From a virus, in the IMG/VR virus record IMGVR_UViG_3300045747_000506, positions 1-61,640 of that record: a DNA stretch of 61,640 nucleotides; one strand, given 5' to 3'. Position 1 is the stretch's first letter. The number at the start of each line of letters is the position of its first letter. The notes under the pieces were generated by a model. That model did no database searches. It was not told where the DNA came from and saw only the letters and a list, made by a program, of their open reading frames with translations. The position numbers were made by a program, and so were the translations under genes. Shown here one piece after another: positions 28,392 to 36,950 of the stretch.

Positions 28392-28880
28392 CTAGATAGC
28401 TAGAGAGTAAGCTGGTTGGTAGCTACTGTCTCTAAGGATATAAACCGCTGCTCCAATTTTAGCTGCTGTAGAGTCTGCAACGTCGATTGAGAAGTGAGTA
28501 AACCCGTTGTTAACATCTAAATCGCTGTCTAAAACTTCAAAAACGATAACACCAGCGTTAGCTGCGAAATCAGTTGATAAGTCATAAAGAGCTGCCGCAA
28601 CTGTAGGCTCAACTTGTGTGAAAGAGGTTGCTGCTCCAGCTTTTACATAATACTTGTTAGCTACTGATAAATCTTTAGATGTACCAGCAGTAGCTGCGTT
28701 ATGTTGTTTTAAAGTAACTTGTAATAAAGCTGCTGTAGATGCTCCTACAGAAATTACTACTGCCACTCTTTTGTTAGCAGCTAAAGAAACTCTGTTTCCT
28801 GTAATAGCTGCTGCGTTCAAGTCAACTGGTGTAAAGGCTTGTTTTGCATTGTATTCTTCTAGTAAAAAATAGTTATCCAT
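28392..28880 (-). CDS. Capsid decoration-like protein
   Basis: A 162-aa Ala/Val-rich protein directly downstream of the major capsid gene and flanked by two hairpins, suggesting strong, separate expression. The sequence (AANKRVAVVISVGASTAALLQVTL...GVIVFEVLDSDLDVNNGFTHFSIDV) predicts beta strands, as in small head decoration proteins. No family is claimed. Confidence 0.55.
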   Translation of the reverse strand: MDNYFLLEEYNAKQAFTPVDLNAAAITGNRVSLAANKRVAVVISVGASTAALLQVTLKQHNAATAGTSKDLSVANKYYVKAGAATSFTQVEPTVAAALYDLSTDFAANAGVIVFEVLDSDLDVNNGFTHFSIDVADSTAAKIGAAVYILRDSSYQPAYSLAI

Positions 28881-28906
28881 TGTGTACTCCTAATTTAAAT
28901 TTTTAA

Positions 28907-28928
28907 AGGAGAGTATTTCTACTCTCCT
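28907..28928 (-). terminator. Hairpin after the major capsid gene
   Basis: AGGAGAGT-ATTTCT-ACTCTCCT: perfect 8-bp stem, 6-nt loop, followed on the minus strand by TTTAAAAATTT. It lies just past the capsid stop codon and could be an attenuator or an mRNA-stabilising 3-prime end. Confidence 0.6.
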
Positions 28929-28934
28929 ATTTTA

Positions 28935-30188
28935 TTAAGCTCTAACTGCTAAAGTAACGATTGCTGACATAGAGTGATTTCCAAACTCAGTTACAACTGG
29001 AGTTTTAAATGGACACTTACCATCTAAACGAAGTGTAAATTTATAAGCTTGTAAGTCGCGGTCGAAGTATAAGTGAGAAGAAACAGCTTGTTTCATTCCA
29101 CCAGACTTAACGATACTGTAGTAATAGTTAAAATTAACTAGCATGATATCGCCTTCATCACCAAGAGCTGGCATAGACCCGATAAGTGGGATTACTGGAA
29201 GGCCTAAAAGCATACCATAAACCGACTGATTCATTTGAGATCCTGGAGCTAAATAAATGAAATTTCCGAAATCATCTTTCATCATTCTTAATTGTTCTTC
29301 ACAACCAGCATTGATGTGCCATGCAGCTCCTGCTCTAGCAGAAGGAATCATAGATGAGTACATTTTAATTACGTTTCTAGCAACGATTGTAGCAGCTACT
29401 TGAGAAGTTTCTTTTGCTACAGCTACTTTAAACCCAGAATTTAAAATACCCATTGGCTTACCAACACCGTCACCAGTAAGGATAGCACTGTTAACTTTAT
29501 GCATGATTGCTTCTGGGGCCATAGTTTTGATGTATGACTCTAGAGCAACTGTATCTTCTAAAAGTTCATCAGAGATAGTTACGTTTGCTGTTAATTTATG
29601 TAATTTTAATGAAGCAAGACCGAATTTCGATTTTGAATCAGATCTTACTGCACCTTCAGATGCCCATGCTACAGATACACCGCCATTCCATGGTGAAGTT
29701 TCATCAGTTGGAAGTGTAAGTGAGTTTCCTGATACAGAAAATTGCTTAGTTTTTCCTAAAAGAGAATCGTCAGCTTGTAACTTCTTAGCTACTTCTCCAA
29801 CCATCTCCTCAGGAATTAAGAAACCGCCATCTTCCCCGTTTTTTTCAAACATAACATTGTTGAAACGTGGATCAAATTTTCCAGAAGCTGCATTTTTTAC
29901 AGATCCTAAGAATTCTCCGAAAGATTTAAATCCTCCGTTTTTATCTTGTCTAGTTGCCATAACTTCTACTCTAGTTTCTGGAGAAACTTTTCTTGTAGAT
30001 GCAGAAGAAGCTGCCATAGTTACAGCTAATTTTTCTTTAGCTTCAATTGTGTTTTTTAATTTTTCAAATTCAGCACTGAATTCATTAATTTCTGCAACTA
30101 CTGAATCAGTGAAATTTTCTACTGCATTTAATTCTTCTAGTTTCGCTAATACTACACCTAGACGTGCTTTCATTTGTTCCAAGTCCAT
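28935..30188 (-). CDS. Major capsid protein, HK97 fold
   Basis: A 417-aa protein. Residues 1-95 are a coiled-coil scaffolding (delta) region (MDLEQMKARLGVVLAKLEEL). The mature part begins near 100 with GGFKSFGEFLGSVKNAASG, GGFLIPEEMVGEVAKKL, then SKFGLASLKLHKLTANVTISDELLED and GKPMGILNSG, all hallmarks of HK97-type major capsids. The protease gene immediately upstream would remove the delta domain. Confidence 0.93.
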   Translation of the reverse strand: MDLEQMKARLGVVLAKLEELNAVENFTDSVVAEINEFSAEFEKLKNTIEAKEKLAVTMAASSASTRKVSPETRVEVMATRQDKNGGFKSFGEFLGSVKNAASGKFDPRFNNVMFEKNGEDGGFLIPEEMVGEVAKKLQADDSLLGKTKQFSVSGNSLTLPTDETSPWNGGVSVAWASEGAVRSDSKSKFGLASLKLHKLTANVTISDELLEDTVALESYIKTMAPEAIMHKVNSAILTGDGVGKPMGILNSGFKVAVAKETSQVAATIVARNVIKMYSSMIPSARAGAAWHINAGCEEQLRMMKDDFGNFIYLAPGSQMNQSVYGMLLGLPVIPLIGSMPALGDEGDIMLVNFNYYYSIVKSGGMKQAVSSHLYFDRDLQAYKFTLRLDGKCPFKTPVVTEFGNHSMSAIVTLAVRA

Positions 30189-30258
30189 GTTAATTCTCCT
30201 ATCTATTGTTGTTTAATAAAATCGTTAGTCTAGCTGCGCGTACTGCGAGCTTAAAAAA

Positions 30259-30984
30259 CTATTTTTTGTTTAATTCTTTTTTAGCTTTAGCTATAAATTC
30301 GTTTAACTTGTTTTTAATAACTACATCTGTACCTTTCATTTGTGGCTTTTTATTGAAAGGAGTTCTTTCAATAAATTTAGCTGCAATATGAAGTTGGTCA
30401 CAAGCTGCAAAACTACTATCCGCTAATCCCATATCTAGTGCTTCTTGAGATGTAATCCAAGTTTCAGCGGCCAGCATATTAGCTATTTCTAATTTATTCA
30501 TTCCAGTTTTCTTAGCGTAGATGTTGATCATTTGATCTTCGATCTTATCTAGAATATTAATCATTCTTTCAAAATCAGAAGCGTTTCCAGCACACCCTAC
30601 ACTTGGCTTATGCCACATAAGCATAGACCCATCTCCAACGATGATCTCATCAGCAGCTAAAATAATTACAGAAGCAATAGATGCAGCAAGCCCATCTACA
30701 TAGGCTACTACTTTACGTCCCTTATTTTTCTCTGCCTTAATTAGTTCATAGATAGTCATCCCAGAAAAAACTTGTCCTCCAGGAGAATTAACTCTTAATT
30801 GGATTTCTTTACATGTAGCAGGTAGTTTATTTAAAGCATCCTTGAAATCTTTTTCAGATATACCATCACCCCACATACTGGCCCCAATGTCACCATAGAG
30901 TAGTATTTCAGAAACAGTTTCCGATTTATTTATAATCTCAAAAGGTTTTACCTTTAGAGATTTAATATCTATTAAGTCTGTCAT
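30259..30984 (-). CDS. Prohead protease, ClpP (S14) type
   Basis: The 241-aa product has the ClpP-like serine peptidase motifs: RVNSPGGQVFSGMTIYE (near 65), catalytic Ser in DGLAASIAS (S102) and His in MLWHKPSVG (H125), with TWITSQEALDMGLAD later. It is expected to cleave the scaffolding domain of the adjacent capsid protein during maturation. Basic C-terminus. Confidence 0.9.
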   Translation of the reverse strand: MTDLIDIKSLKVKPFEIINKSETVSEILLYGDIGASMWGDGISEKDFKDALNKLPATCKEIQLRVNSPGGQVFSGMTIYELIKAEKNKGRKVVAYVDGLAASIASVIILAADEIIVGDGSMLMWHKPSVGCAGNASDFERMINILDKIEDQMINIYAKKTGMNKLEIANMLAAETWITSQEALDMGLADSSFAACDQLHIAAKFIERTPFNKKPQMKGTDVVIKNKLNEFIAKAKKELNKK

Positions 30985-31130
30985 ATTAGGTACTCCTATC
31001 TTAAAGTAGAATATATAATATATATTTTGTCTACTAGAGAATTATATACCTAATCGGCTATAGTGTGTATATCTAAAGCCCGAAGGGAGCGTGAAAATAG
31101 TTGAAGTAAATAGTATGACAATAGGTGTTA

Positions 31131-32834
31131 CTATAAAAATCTAATGCCACGATCATTATAATTACTGCCTTCCTCTTTCTCATTAATCCACCCAGCAAGG
31201 CACATTAATGCACAAACGATTGGATCTATTTTTAAACTTTCGTTAGATTTACGGGGGTAATAATTTCCAGCAGCATCTGCTTTGGCCACTACGTTTCCGA
31301 TACAGAATTTTAATAGGGGAGATCCGTTATGATGAAACCTACCCTCTCTAATTAGAGCATCTAATGTCTTCATCGGCTCGGAGTAATTTGCTACAGTTTG
31401 TCTGAACTCTACAACATTTACATGTTTCTTTTCTAAGTTCTGGCTGAATGATACAGCGTTCCACGGGTCAAAAAAGGTAGCATGGTTTCTTAAATTTTTT
31501 ATCATTAGGAGAAAATCTTCTTCTAATTTATTGTAGTGAATCGCCTCTCCTGGAGTTGTGAATAAATACCCATCTCCAATACAATTATCATAAAGAGCAT
31601 TTCTAGCTTCTTGAACTGTCTTCTCAGGTATGTGGCATTTATCGAAGAAATAGTAATGGCCATTTTTTCTAAATAGAAATCCAAAAGCAGTTAAGTCAGT
31701 TTTTGAGGCCAAGTCAATTGCAGAATAACAATATTCATTTTTAAAGTTTTCTATTTTTAAAGTTGGGTCAGCACACGCTTCCCATTTGTCGACATTGAAA
31801 AATGCTGCTGATTCTGAAATCCAGCAATTTAAGGATTTAACTTTAAAGTTGGCCAAATCTGAAGGAACTTCTCTTGCCTTAATTGCTGCTGCTTCAAACG
31901 CAATCGGATCTACTGATACTCCATAATTCGGGTTAGCTTTTTTCCATGTATCCTCAACAAATAAGTCATCGTTGTCATCAATAGTATAGACTACTGCGCA
32001 GAAGGTTTCGTCCTCTAGCTCCCCTAGTGCCACTTTCTTAGCATACTGACTCTGAGAAAATCCTATCCCCTCAATCGAAAATCCAGCAGTAGTGCAACAT
32101 ATAGTCAGAGAGTCATTTCTCTTTTTTTGCCCAGAAATTATAACCTCGTAGAGATCTCGACTCATCGCGTGAAGCTCATCTAGAAAAGCTACTCTTAAGT
32201 TTAACCCATCCATAGACTTCGACTCTGAAGACATAGAAACCATTTCAGAATCAGTAGAGTCGTCTACTAACTTATGGGCCAATACTTTTACATTACTTGC
32301 TTTTAAATATTGTTCAGACTTCCTGGCCATTGATCTCGATCCATCTAAAATAATTCTTGATTGAGAACTTTTAGTCGCAAAACATGCAATCTTCTCACCA
32401 GCTCTATTTTTTTCTAGCCCTAGAAAAAATAGGGCACACTGGCTTGCCATAGTCGACTTAGCACAACCGCGCGGTATTTCTATATGGATAGTTCTATATT
32501 TAGGTATTCTAGGATTCCACCTATGTTTAAACCCGAGGGCAAATGCCCATACCCACTTTTGCCAAGATTGGTACTTTATATTGGGTGTCTCCCATGTACC
32601 TATATAGTGTTCAAATTTCTGTACTAGTTTTAAATATCTTTCTGCGTACTCTACGTCGAAAAAATATTTTGACTCTGGGTTTTTAGATAGCTCTATATCT
32701 TTTAAAAATCTTTTAGCCGCCCCTTTAATATATTTACAAGAAATTATTCTACCTTCCACAACTTCAGCAGCATAATGAAAAGCCTCAAAACAGTTTACTT
32801 GATCTTCCCAATCGAAAGGATTTTCTAAAGACAT
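31131..32834 (-). CDS. terL: Terminase large subunit
   Basis: The 567-aa motor protein has a Walker A variant PRGCAKST (R122 to T128), Walker B VAFLDE (215-220), and C-terminal nuclease acids in CYSAIDLASKTD and later FFDPWNAVSF. It resembles the Terminase_1 (HK97/lambdoid siphophage) family. It packages DNA through the portal and cuts concatemers. It overlaps the methyltransferase gene by 10 nt, so packaging and methylation genes are co-translated. Confidence 0.93.
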   Translation of the reverse strand: MSLENPFDWEDQVNCFEAFHYAAEVVEGRIISCKYIKGAAKRFLKDIELSKNPESKYFFDVEYAERYLKLVQKFEHYIGTWETPNIKYQSWQKWVWAFALGFKHRWNPRIPKYRTIHIEIPRGCAKSTMASQCALFFLGLEKNRAGEKIACFATKSSQSRIILDGSRSMARKSEQYLKASNVKVLAHKLVDDSTDSEMVSMSSESKSMDGLNLRVAFLDELHAMSRDLYEVIISGQKKRNDSLTICCTTAGFSIEGIGFSQSQYAKKVALGELEDETFCAVVYTIDDNDDLFVEDTWKKANPNYGVSVDPIAFEAAAIKAREVPSDLANFKVKSLNCWISESAAFFNVDKWEACADPTLKIENFKNEYCYSAIDLASKTDLTAFGFLFRKNGHYYFFDKCHIPEKTVQEARNALYDNCIGDGYLFTTPGEAIHYNKLEEDFLLMIKNLRNHATFFDPWNAVSFSQNLEKKHVNVVEFRQTVANYSEPMKTLDALIREGRFHHNGSPLLKFCIGNVVAKADAAGNYYPRKSNESLKIDPIVCALMCLAGWINEKEEGSNYNDRGIRFL

Positions 32835-33679
32835 TTAACGGCCTCGTGAAATAAAATTCTATTACCAATAATTTCTGGGATAGCTGGTACTACAGAATTT
32901 CCAAGCTGTCTGATACGCTGAGCTCTAGCTCGGTCCAATCTTCTATGTAACCCATCATCCACTCTACAAACTGAGGATTCAACTTCCCACCGACTACGGA
33001 ATTTAGCGGTGGCTTCTGTCCACCACTCGGATTTTTCTTTCTCGGAGGTAAAGGTGGGCCAGAATCGAAAGTTGTGGGAGTTGGTAGCTGAAGTTTGTTC
33101 ATTCTCACTAGAGTTTCTAGACTCTCCCGAATCGGTCCCGTCCTGCCAGCTCCCCCCTCCCTGATTTGACCCGTACGGATTTGCAGTTGGGTAGGCAACA
33201 ATCCATATTCTCTCCCTGAGATGAGGGGCACCAACGGATCTTGCTGATATAATTTCCCACTCTGCATCGTACCCGATCTTCCAGAGATCTTGCAGAACTG
33301 TGACAAGTCCATTACTTCGCAAGTTTGCCACGTTTTCGATAATGACGTAACTTGGTAGTGTCGTTTCGATGATTCTTTTGTATTCAAACCACAATCCACT
33401 TCTAGTACCATCTGATATGCCCCTTTGCTGCCCTGCGACGGAAATATCCTGACAAGGAAATCCTCCCACTATAACGTCTATTTTAGAGTGTTCTCCAAGA
33501 CAAGTTAGATTTTTTATATCTTTAAATTTAGTAGTAACTGGCCAATGCTTATTTAAAACTCTCTGGCAGTGTTCATCGATCTCACAAAATGCTACTGTCT
33601 CAAACCCCCCAGTAGATTCAAGTCCTAGGGAAAAACCCCCTATTCCGCTAAATAAATCTAATACTTTTAATTTACGCAA
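32825..33679 (-). CDS. C5-cytosine DNA methyltransferase (Dcm type)
   Basis: This 284-aa enzyme carries the full motif set: I (LDLFSGIGGFSLGLE), IV with catalytic Cys in GGFPCQDIS (C76), VI (IIENVANL, 115-117), VIII (RERIWIVA) and X (RQLGNSVVPAIPEIIG). It transfers methyl groups to cytosine C5. No partner restriction enzyme is nearby, so it is probably an orphan methyltransferase protecting phage DNA. It lies between terS and terL. Confidence 0.93.
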   Translation of the reverse strand: MRKLKVLDLFSGIGGFSLGLESTGGFETVAFCEIDEHCQRVLNKHWPVTTKFKDIKNLTCLGEHSKIDVIVGGFPCQDISVAGQQRGISDGTRSGLWFEYKRIIETTLPSYVIIENVANLRSNGLVTVLQDLWKIGYDAEWEIISARSVGAPHLRERIWIVAYPTANPYGSNQGGGSWQDGTDSGESRNSSENEQTSATNSHNFRFWPTFTSEKEKSEWWTEATAKFRSRWEVESSVCRVDDGLHRRLDRARAQRIRQLGNSVVPAIPEIIGNRILFHEAVKCL

Positions 33680-33950
33680 ACAATTTCTTCTCTAACACTG
33701 AGGTTAAATGAAAAATATCTTTACAGTATCCATGCATGATAACTGCTCTAGGAGTTGGAGTGTGTCTTCTGCCGTGAACTTCAAATAATTTTATTCCCAA
33801 CTGTTTTTCAAATCTTGTAATAGTGGCACTTACTACAGGCTGGGTAGTACCTAATCTCTCTGCTGCTTCAGTCTGATTTCTAGAACTCATCACTACATAA
33901 AAGCAGTACAAATGATTTAAGTTTTCTATTCTTCTATATTTAAACATCAA
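33672..33950 (-). CDS. Isolated LysR-type winged-helix DNA-binding domain
   Basis: The 92-aa protein contains a near-complete LysR N-terminal domain (residues 10-75: LNHLYCFYVVMSSRNQTEAAERLGTTQPVVSATITRFEKQLGIKLF...). It stops there, with no effector-binding domain. It overlaps the methyltransferase start by 8 nt. It could be a regulator of late genes, a site-binding packaging accessory, or an antagonist of a host LysR protein. No target is visible. Confidence 0.75.
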   Translation of the reverse strand: MMFKYRRIENLNHLYCFYVVMSSRNQTEAAERLGTTQPVVSATITRFEKQLGIKLFEVHGRRHTPTPRAVIMHGYCKDIFHLTSVLEKKLFA

Positions 33951-33961
33951 TAACTCCTAAA

Positions 33962-34324
33962 TTAATCGAACTCATTATATCTATCATCCATGTTATTCAT
34001 TACCCTATCCTCAACCAATACGAGGCCAAGTATGTTTGAGTAGCTTCTAATTTCTGCAATAGTACTTTTCTGTAGAGCTACTAGTGGGTGAATTTTAATT
34101 TGCGTCCCATTCCTACCGACTGACTCATAGGTCTTCCCAGTGAACTCCAGCTCAGCGTCTATTTCATCAAGTGTGACGAATAGGGAGCATAAAACTTTTA
34201 TCTGCTGTAAGTGGGAAAACTTAAGATTTTCTCTTTCTTGAACATCGGGAATTACGCTATTCCAATAATAGGTAAACTCTACGTCCTGCGGCTTAGGTGA
34301 TGGGTGTTTTATTATAGTAGTCAT
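33962..34324 (-). CDS. terS: Terminase small subunit, P27-like
   Basis: A 120-aa protein with helices containing LKFSHLQQIKVLCSLFVTLDEIDAEL, then NGTQIKIHPLVALQKSTIAEIRSYSNILGLVL, the P27-family pattern (G..iK.HP, LGL). It recognises the packaging site and activates TerL. It is the first gene of the late operon. The ATG lies 6 nt after a TATAGT -10 element with no ribosome site, so it may be read from a leaderless mRNA. Confidence 0.75.
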   Translation of the reverse strand: MTTIIKHPSPKPQDVEFTYYWNSVIPDVQERENLKFSHLQQIKVLCSLFVTLDEIDAELEFTGKTYESVGRNGTQIKIHPLVALQKSTIAEIRSYSNILGLVLVEDRVMNNMDDRYNEFD

Positions 34325-34330
34325 GTATCT

Positions 34331-34359
34331 ACTATATAGATTGGTATATAGTATGTAAA
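34331..34359 (-). promoter_or_regulatory. Candidate late promoter
   Basis: Minus strand TTTACA (34359-34354), 17-nt spacer, TATAGT (34336-34331), directly before terS. The expected start of transcription falls on or next to the terS ATG. A sigma70-type promoter here would drive the whole late operon. Confidence 0.6.
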
Positions 34360-34378
34360 GCTATAAAGTAGAGTATTG

Positions 34379-35986
34379 CTATAGAGCGTCTATGGGGTCA
34401 TAAGTACCATCTATTATATGTTTATTTCTCATATATTCCTGTTCAACATATCGAAGAAACTCAGGATTTGGCATAATACAGTTAATTTCTTTACCAGAAG
34501 AATCGTCAATATCCTTCATGTAAGATCCAATATAATAGTCACCACGATACTTATAGTCTTTCAAGAATAGTTCAAATGTCTGAACTCTATCTGGAAACTT
34601 AAGAGTCTTAGCCTTACCGTCTCCAGAGTCATATTTTATTTTAAAAGCAACTGACATATCTCTAAATGGAATTGGCTCACCCTCGACACCGTTTTCTTTA
34701 ACGTATTCGATAATAAAATTCTTCCACTCTGCAATGGCCATATTACAAAGGAAGTAATAGTAGTCACCTTTGACGGCATACATAAAACTTCTTTTAGGTC
34801 TTCTTTCAAGAATATACTCACCAAATTCTGCAACTTCTCTAAAGATTTCCTCACCCTCTAAGTTATCATTAAAATCCTGGATATCCTTTTCAGATATAAC
34901 AGTTCTTAGATCGTGATCTGCAACTCTTGGCACTGAGAATCTTCTATCTTGAGACTCAATTCTTAATTGGGATATATCATTTAACAGAATTGCCATTGAA
35001 GTGAAGTTATCTATTGTCTGAGAGTCAACTCCCTTCTCTTCTAATACAATTCTATTATTGGCCATAGCTTTAAGCTTATTGATGGCAATGTTGCTGGCAA
35101 CTTCTACTTCTTCAAAGATGATTAGTCTTTTATTCTTAAAAGCTGAATTAAATTTATCTTCTAATATTTCCTGATTAACCTGCTCAGAGTATTCATGGCC
35201 CACTAAGTAAGAAACTATAGACATCAATAAAGACTTCCCAGTACCTCTAGGGCCAGCTAGGCACAGAATCGTCCCATTTCTACGAGTAACCGCATAATGA
35301 ATCCAATCCAGCACGTCCTCGCGTTCCTGGGCTATGGGAAATAGATGCTCCATAAGTCTTTTAACGAATCCACCATAATTGGGAGTAGCTTCAGCGAATC
35401 TCCAACGAGGTGGGACATAGGTATTTAAGTGTTTTACTGGGACACCTAATTGATGGTTTATCTTCTCAGTAAATGGCTCTAGTGAGTATGGATTAAATTG
35501 AGGTATTACAGATACCACATCAGAAGAAACTATGATGTCTGCCTCTTTTTGACCTGTCTTTAGAAGATATACTTCAGTACTTATCTCATTAACTATTCTA
35601 AAAGTTTCTGGGTGTAGTAGTAGTATCTTCTCTTTACTATTGGCAGATAAATTAACTACGGGGTATAGAGAACGAACAGTATTAGACAAACCAGATTCAG
35701 TAGTAGTGCTATAAATTGCTAGGTCGGTGTCTATTAAAACTCTATTGGCCTTATGACCGTTTAGTACTTCTGCTACCTCGCTGTACATGGTATCGAAATC
35801 GATTAGTACGTCATTTAATTCTTCTCTATGATTTTTTAAGGCAGTTGGAAAGTTGATGCTTTTAAACAACCTTTTAACGTCAATAAAATTACCTAAGGTA
35901 GTAGTGTATTTTGCCCCTCTTCTTCCTTGGTATCCATTATCAATTGCCGTATTTAAAATTAGATCTTTTTGGTTCTCTGTTAACAT
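34379..35986 (-). CDS. Replicative helicase/primase-helicase, DUF5906 (D5-like)
   Basis: The 535-aa protein has an SF3-like ATPase core: Walker A AGPRGTGKS (about 242-250), Walker B RLIIFEEVEVAS, and sensor-like MAILLNDISQLRIESQDRRFSVP. The N-terminal 200 residues lack an obvious primase active site. Such proteins load and unwind DNA at phage origins. The gene abuts the repeat-rich control region at 36.0-36.6 kb. Start ATG at 35986 has AAGGA upstream. Confidence 0.8.
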   Translation of the reverse strand: MLTENQKDLILNTAIDNGYQGRRGAKYTTTLGNFIDVKRLFKSINFPTALKNHREELNDVLIDFDTMYSEVAEVLNGHKANRVLIDTDLAIYSTTTESGLSNTVRSLYPVVNLSANSKEKILLLHPETFRIVNEISTEVYLLKTGQKEADIIVSSDVVSVIPQFNPYSLEPFTEKINHQLGVPVKHLNTYVPPRWRFAEATPNYGGFVKRLMEHLFPIAQEREDVLDWIHYAVTRRNGTILCLAGPRGTGKSLLMSIVSYLVGHEYSEQVNQEILEDKFNSAFKNKRLIIFEEVEVASNIAINKLKAMANNRIVLEEKGVDSQTIDNFTSMAILLNDISQLRIESQDRRFSVPRVADHDLRTVISEKDIQDFNDNLEGEEIFREVAEFGEYILERRPKRSFMYAVKGDYYYFLCNMAIAEWKNFIIEYVKENGVEGEPIPFRDMSVAFKIKYDSGDGKAKTLKFPDRVQTFELFLKDYKYRGDYYIGSYMKDIDDSSGKEINCIMPNPEFLRYVEQEYMRNKHIIDGTYDPIDAL

Positions 35987-36099
35987 GCCTATATCCTTGG
36001 ATAGTGTTTCTTTAATAATTTACTCGCAGTTGTGAACAATATAATTATCTAAAGATCTATTGTCAATTGACGAAAAGGAATATAATATGTGTTAGTCAT

Positions 36100-36178
36100 A
36101 GTCTGTGGTAATCCTTTGTGTATCTTAATGATGACCTCGCAGTTACCAAAAAGAATTCAGTTAGCATGACCACAGACT
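36100..36178. repeat. 10-bp inverted repeat AGTCTGTGGT / ACCACAGACT
   Basis: The arms 36100-36109 and 36169-36178 are perfect complements, with a 59-nt spacer. Partial extension continues outward (AGTCAT versus TGACT). It could form a long hairpin in RNA or serve as a paired protein-binding site. Confidence 0.6.
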
Positions 36179-36396
36179 TGACTTCAAACCAACCAAAATC
36201 CATGACCCACTGCAACTGTAGTACTGTAACGGAAAATAAAACTAAAAGTTTTAAAAAGAAAGATATTTATTTTATAAGTTCTACAGTAAACAGCAGTGTT
36301 TTCAAGTACCTAATTTTATTCAGTCCACCTATTTGGGCCATAGCTTTATGCTATATGGGTATGCTTTTTTTCGTCTAAAAAGGCCTAAACACTGTC

Positions 36397-36472
36397 TACT
36401 GTAACGAAAATAAAACTTTTAAAAAATTGTTTTTAAAACAAAAAAATATTTTTTCTAAATTTCGTTACAGTA
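36397..36472. repeat. 13-bp inverted repeat TACTGTAACGAAA / TTTCGTTACAGTA
   Basis: Perfect arms at 36397-36409 and 36460-36472 flank a 50-nt, almost pure A/T spacer. A further direct copy, TACTGTAACGGAAAATAAAACT, starts at 36222. The layout (inverted sites around an AT-rich stretch beside a helicase gene) fits an origin or an operator. Confidence 0.65.
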
Positions 36473-36516
36473 TACAGTACCGTAAGTAGTAATAATTACA
36501 TTGTAGATATTACCTA

Positions 36517-36545
36517 TTGAATAATGCTATGAATTATAGTATATT
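36517..36545 (+). promoter_or_regulatory. Candidate promoter of the plus-strand operon
   Basis: TTGAAT (36517-36522), 17-nt spacer, TATATT (36540-36545), upstream of the gene at 36584, which has its own AGGAG site. Good sigma70 match. Confidence 0.6.
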
Positions 36546-36583
36546 GTTATAGAGTACTAAAAAAGCCCCACTAGGAGATAATT

Positions 36584-36943
36584 ATGAAATTTAGAACGCA
36601 TGAGAGACGGATTTCTGCTAATGCTGACCTAACTAAGTTTAGAGTTCAGTATAAAGTTGGAGGGAAAGCTAGAGCTAATATTCTATCTAGCATTGAAGAG
36701 GCCAGAGTATTAAGGGATAAGACTGACACTCCAGATACTAAGAAACAATTAAAAGCTGGTACAATGACTAATGACCCTAGAGGAGTAATGCCTTTAGAAG
36801 TGGCACTATCATCTTCTAATAAGAGAGAGGAAGTAGCTCCTAAGTCTGTAAACCTATCAGGATCTAAAGAGCCAATGAGTGAAGAGAAAAAGGCACTATT
36901 AGAGATGCACATGAACTTAATGAAAAAAGTATTTGGGATATAG
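36584..36943 (+). CDS. Hypothetical early protein
   Basis: A 119-aa basic protein with AGGAGAT upstream of its ATG. The N-terminal 40 residues (MKFRTHERRISANADLTKF...KVGGKARANIL) are charged; the middle is Ser/Pro-rich and probably disordered; the end is helical (EEKKALLEMHMNLMKKVFGI). First gene after the promoter, so likely early-expressed. No family recognised. Confidence 0.65.
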   Translation: MKFRTHERRISANADLTKFRVQYKVGGKARANILSSIEEARVLRDKTDTPDTKKQLKAGTMTNDPRGVMPLEVALSSSNKREEVAPKSVNLSGSKEPMSEEKKALLEMHMNLMKKVFGI

Positions 36944-36950
36944 GTAATAT

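Larger units (their letters stand above)
35987..36583. other. Divergent control region, candidate replication origin
   Basis: About 600 bp separate the minus-strand helicase and the plus-strand operon. The region holds two pairs of inverted repeats, a duplicated TACTGTAACG element, very AT-rich stretches and a plus-strand promoter. A weak 86-codon GTG-start frame (36118-36378) crosses it, with a hydrophobic C-terminus but no ribosome site; I do not count it as a gene. Confidence 0.5.

Noticed and set aside
29503-30216. A 237-codon plus-strand frame opposite the major capsid gene
   Set aside because: Antisense shadow of a strongly supported capsid gene, rich in Ser/Phe/Asn, with no ribosome site.
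32890-33411. A 173-codon minus-strand frame inside the methyltransferase gene
   Set aside because: It lies wholly within a gene with all cytosine methyltransferase motifs and has low-complexity, non-protein-like composition; it is a shadow frame.
36118-36378. An 86-codon GTG-start frame in the control region ending in a hydrophobic helix
   Set aside because: No ribosome site at the GTG or at internal ATGs, and it runs across inverted repeats and a terminator-like hairpin.
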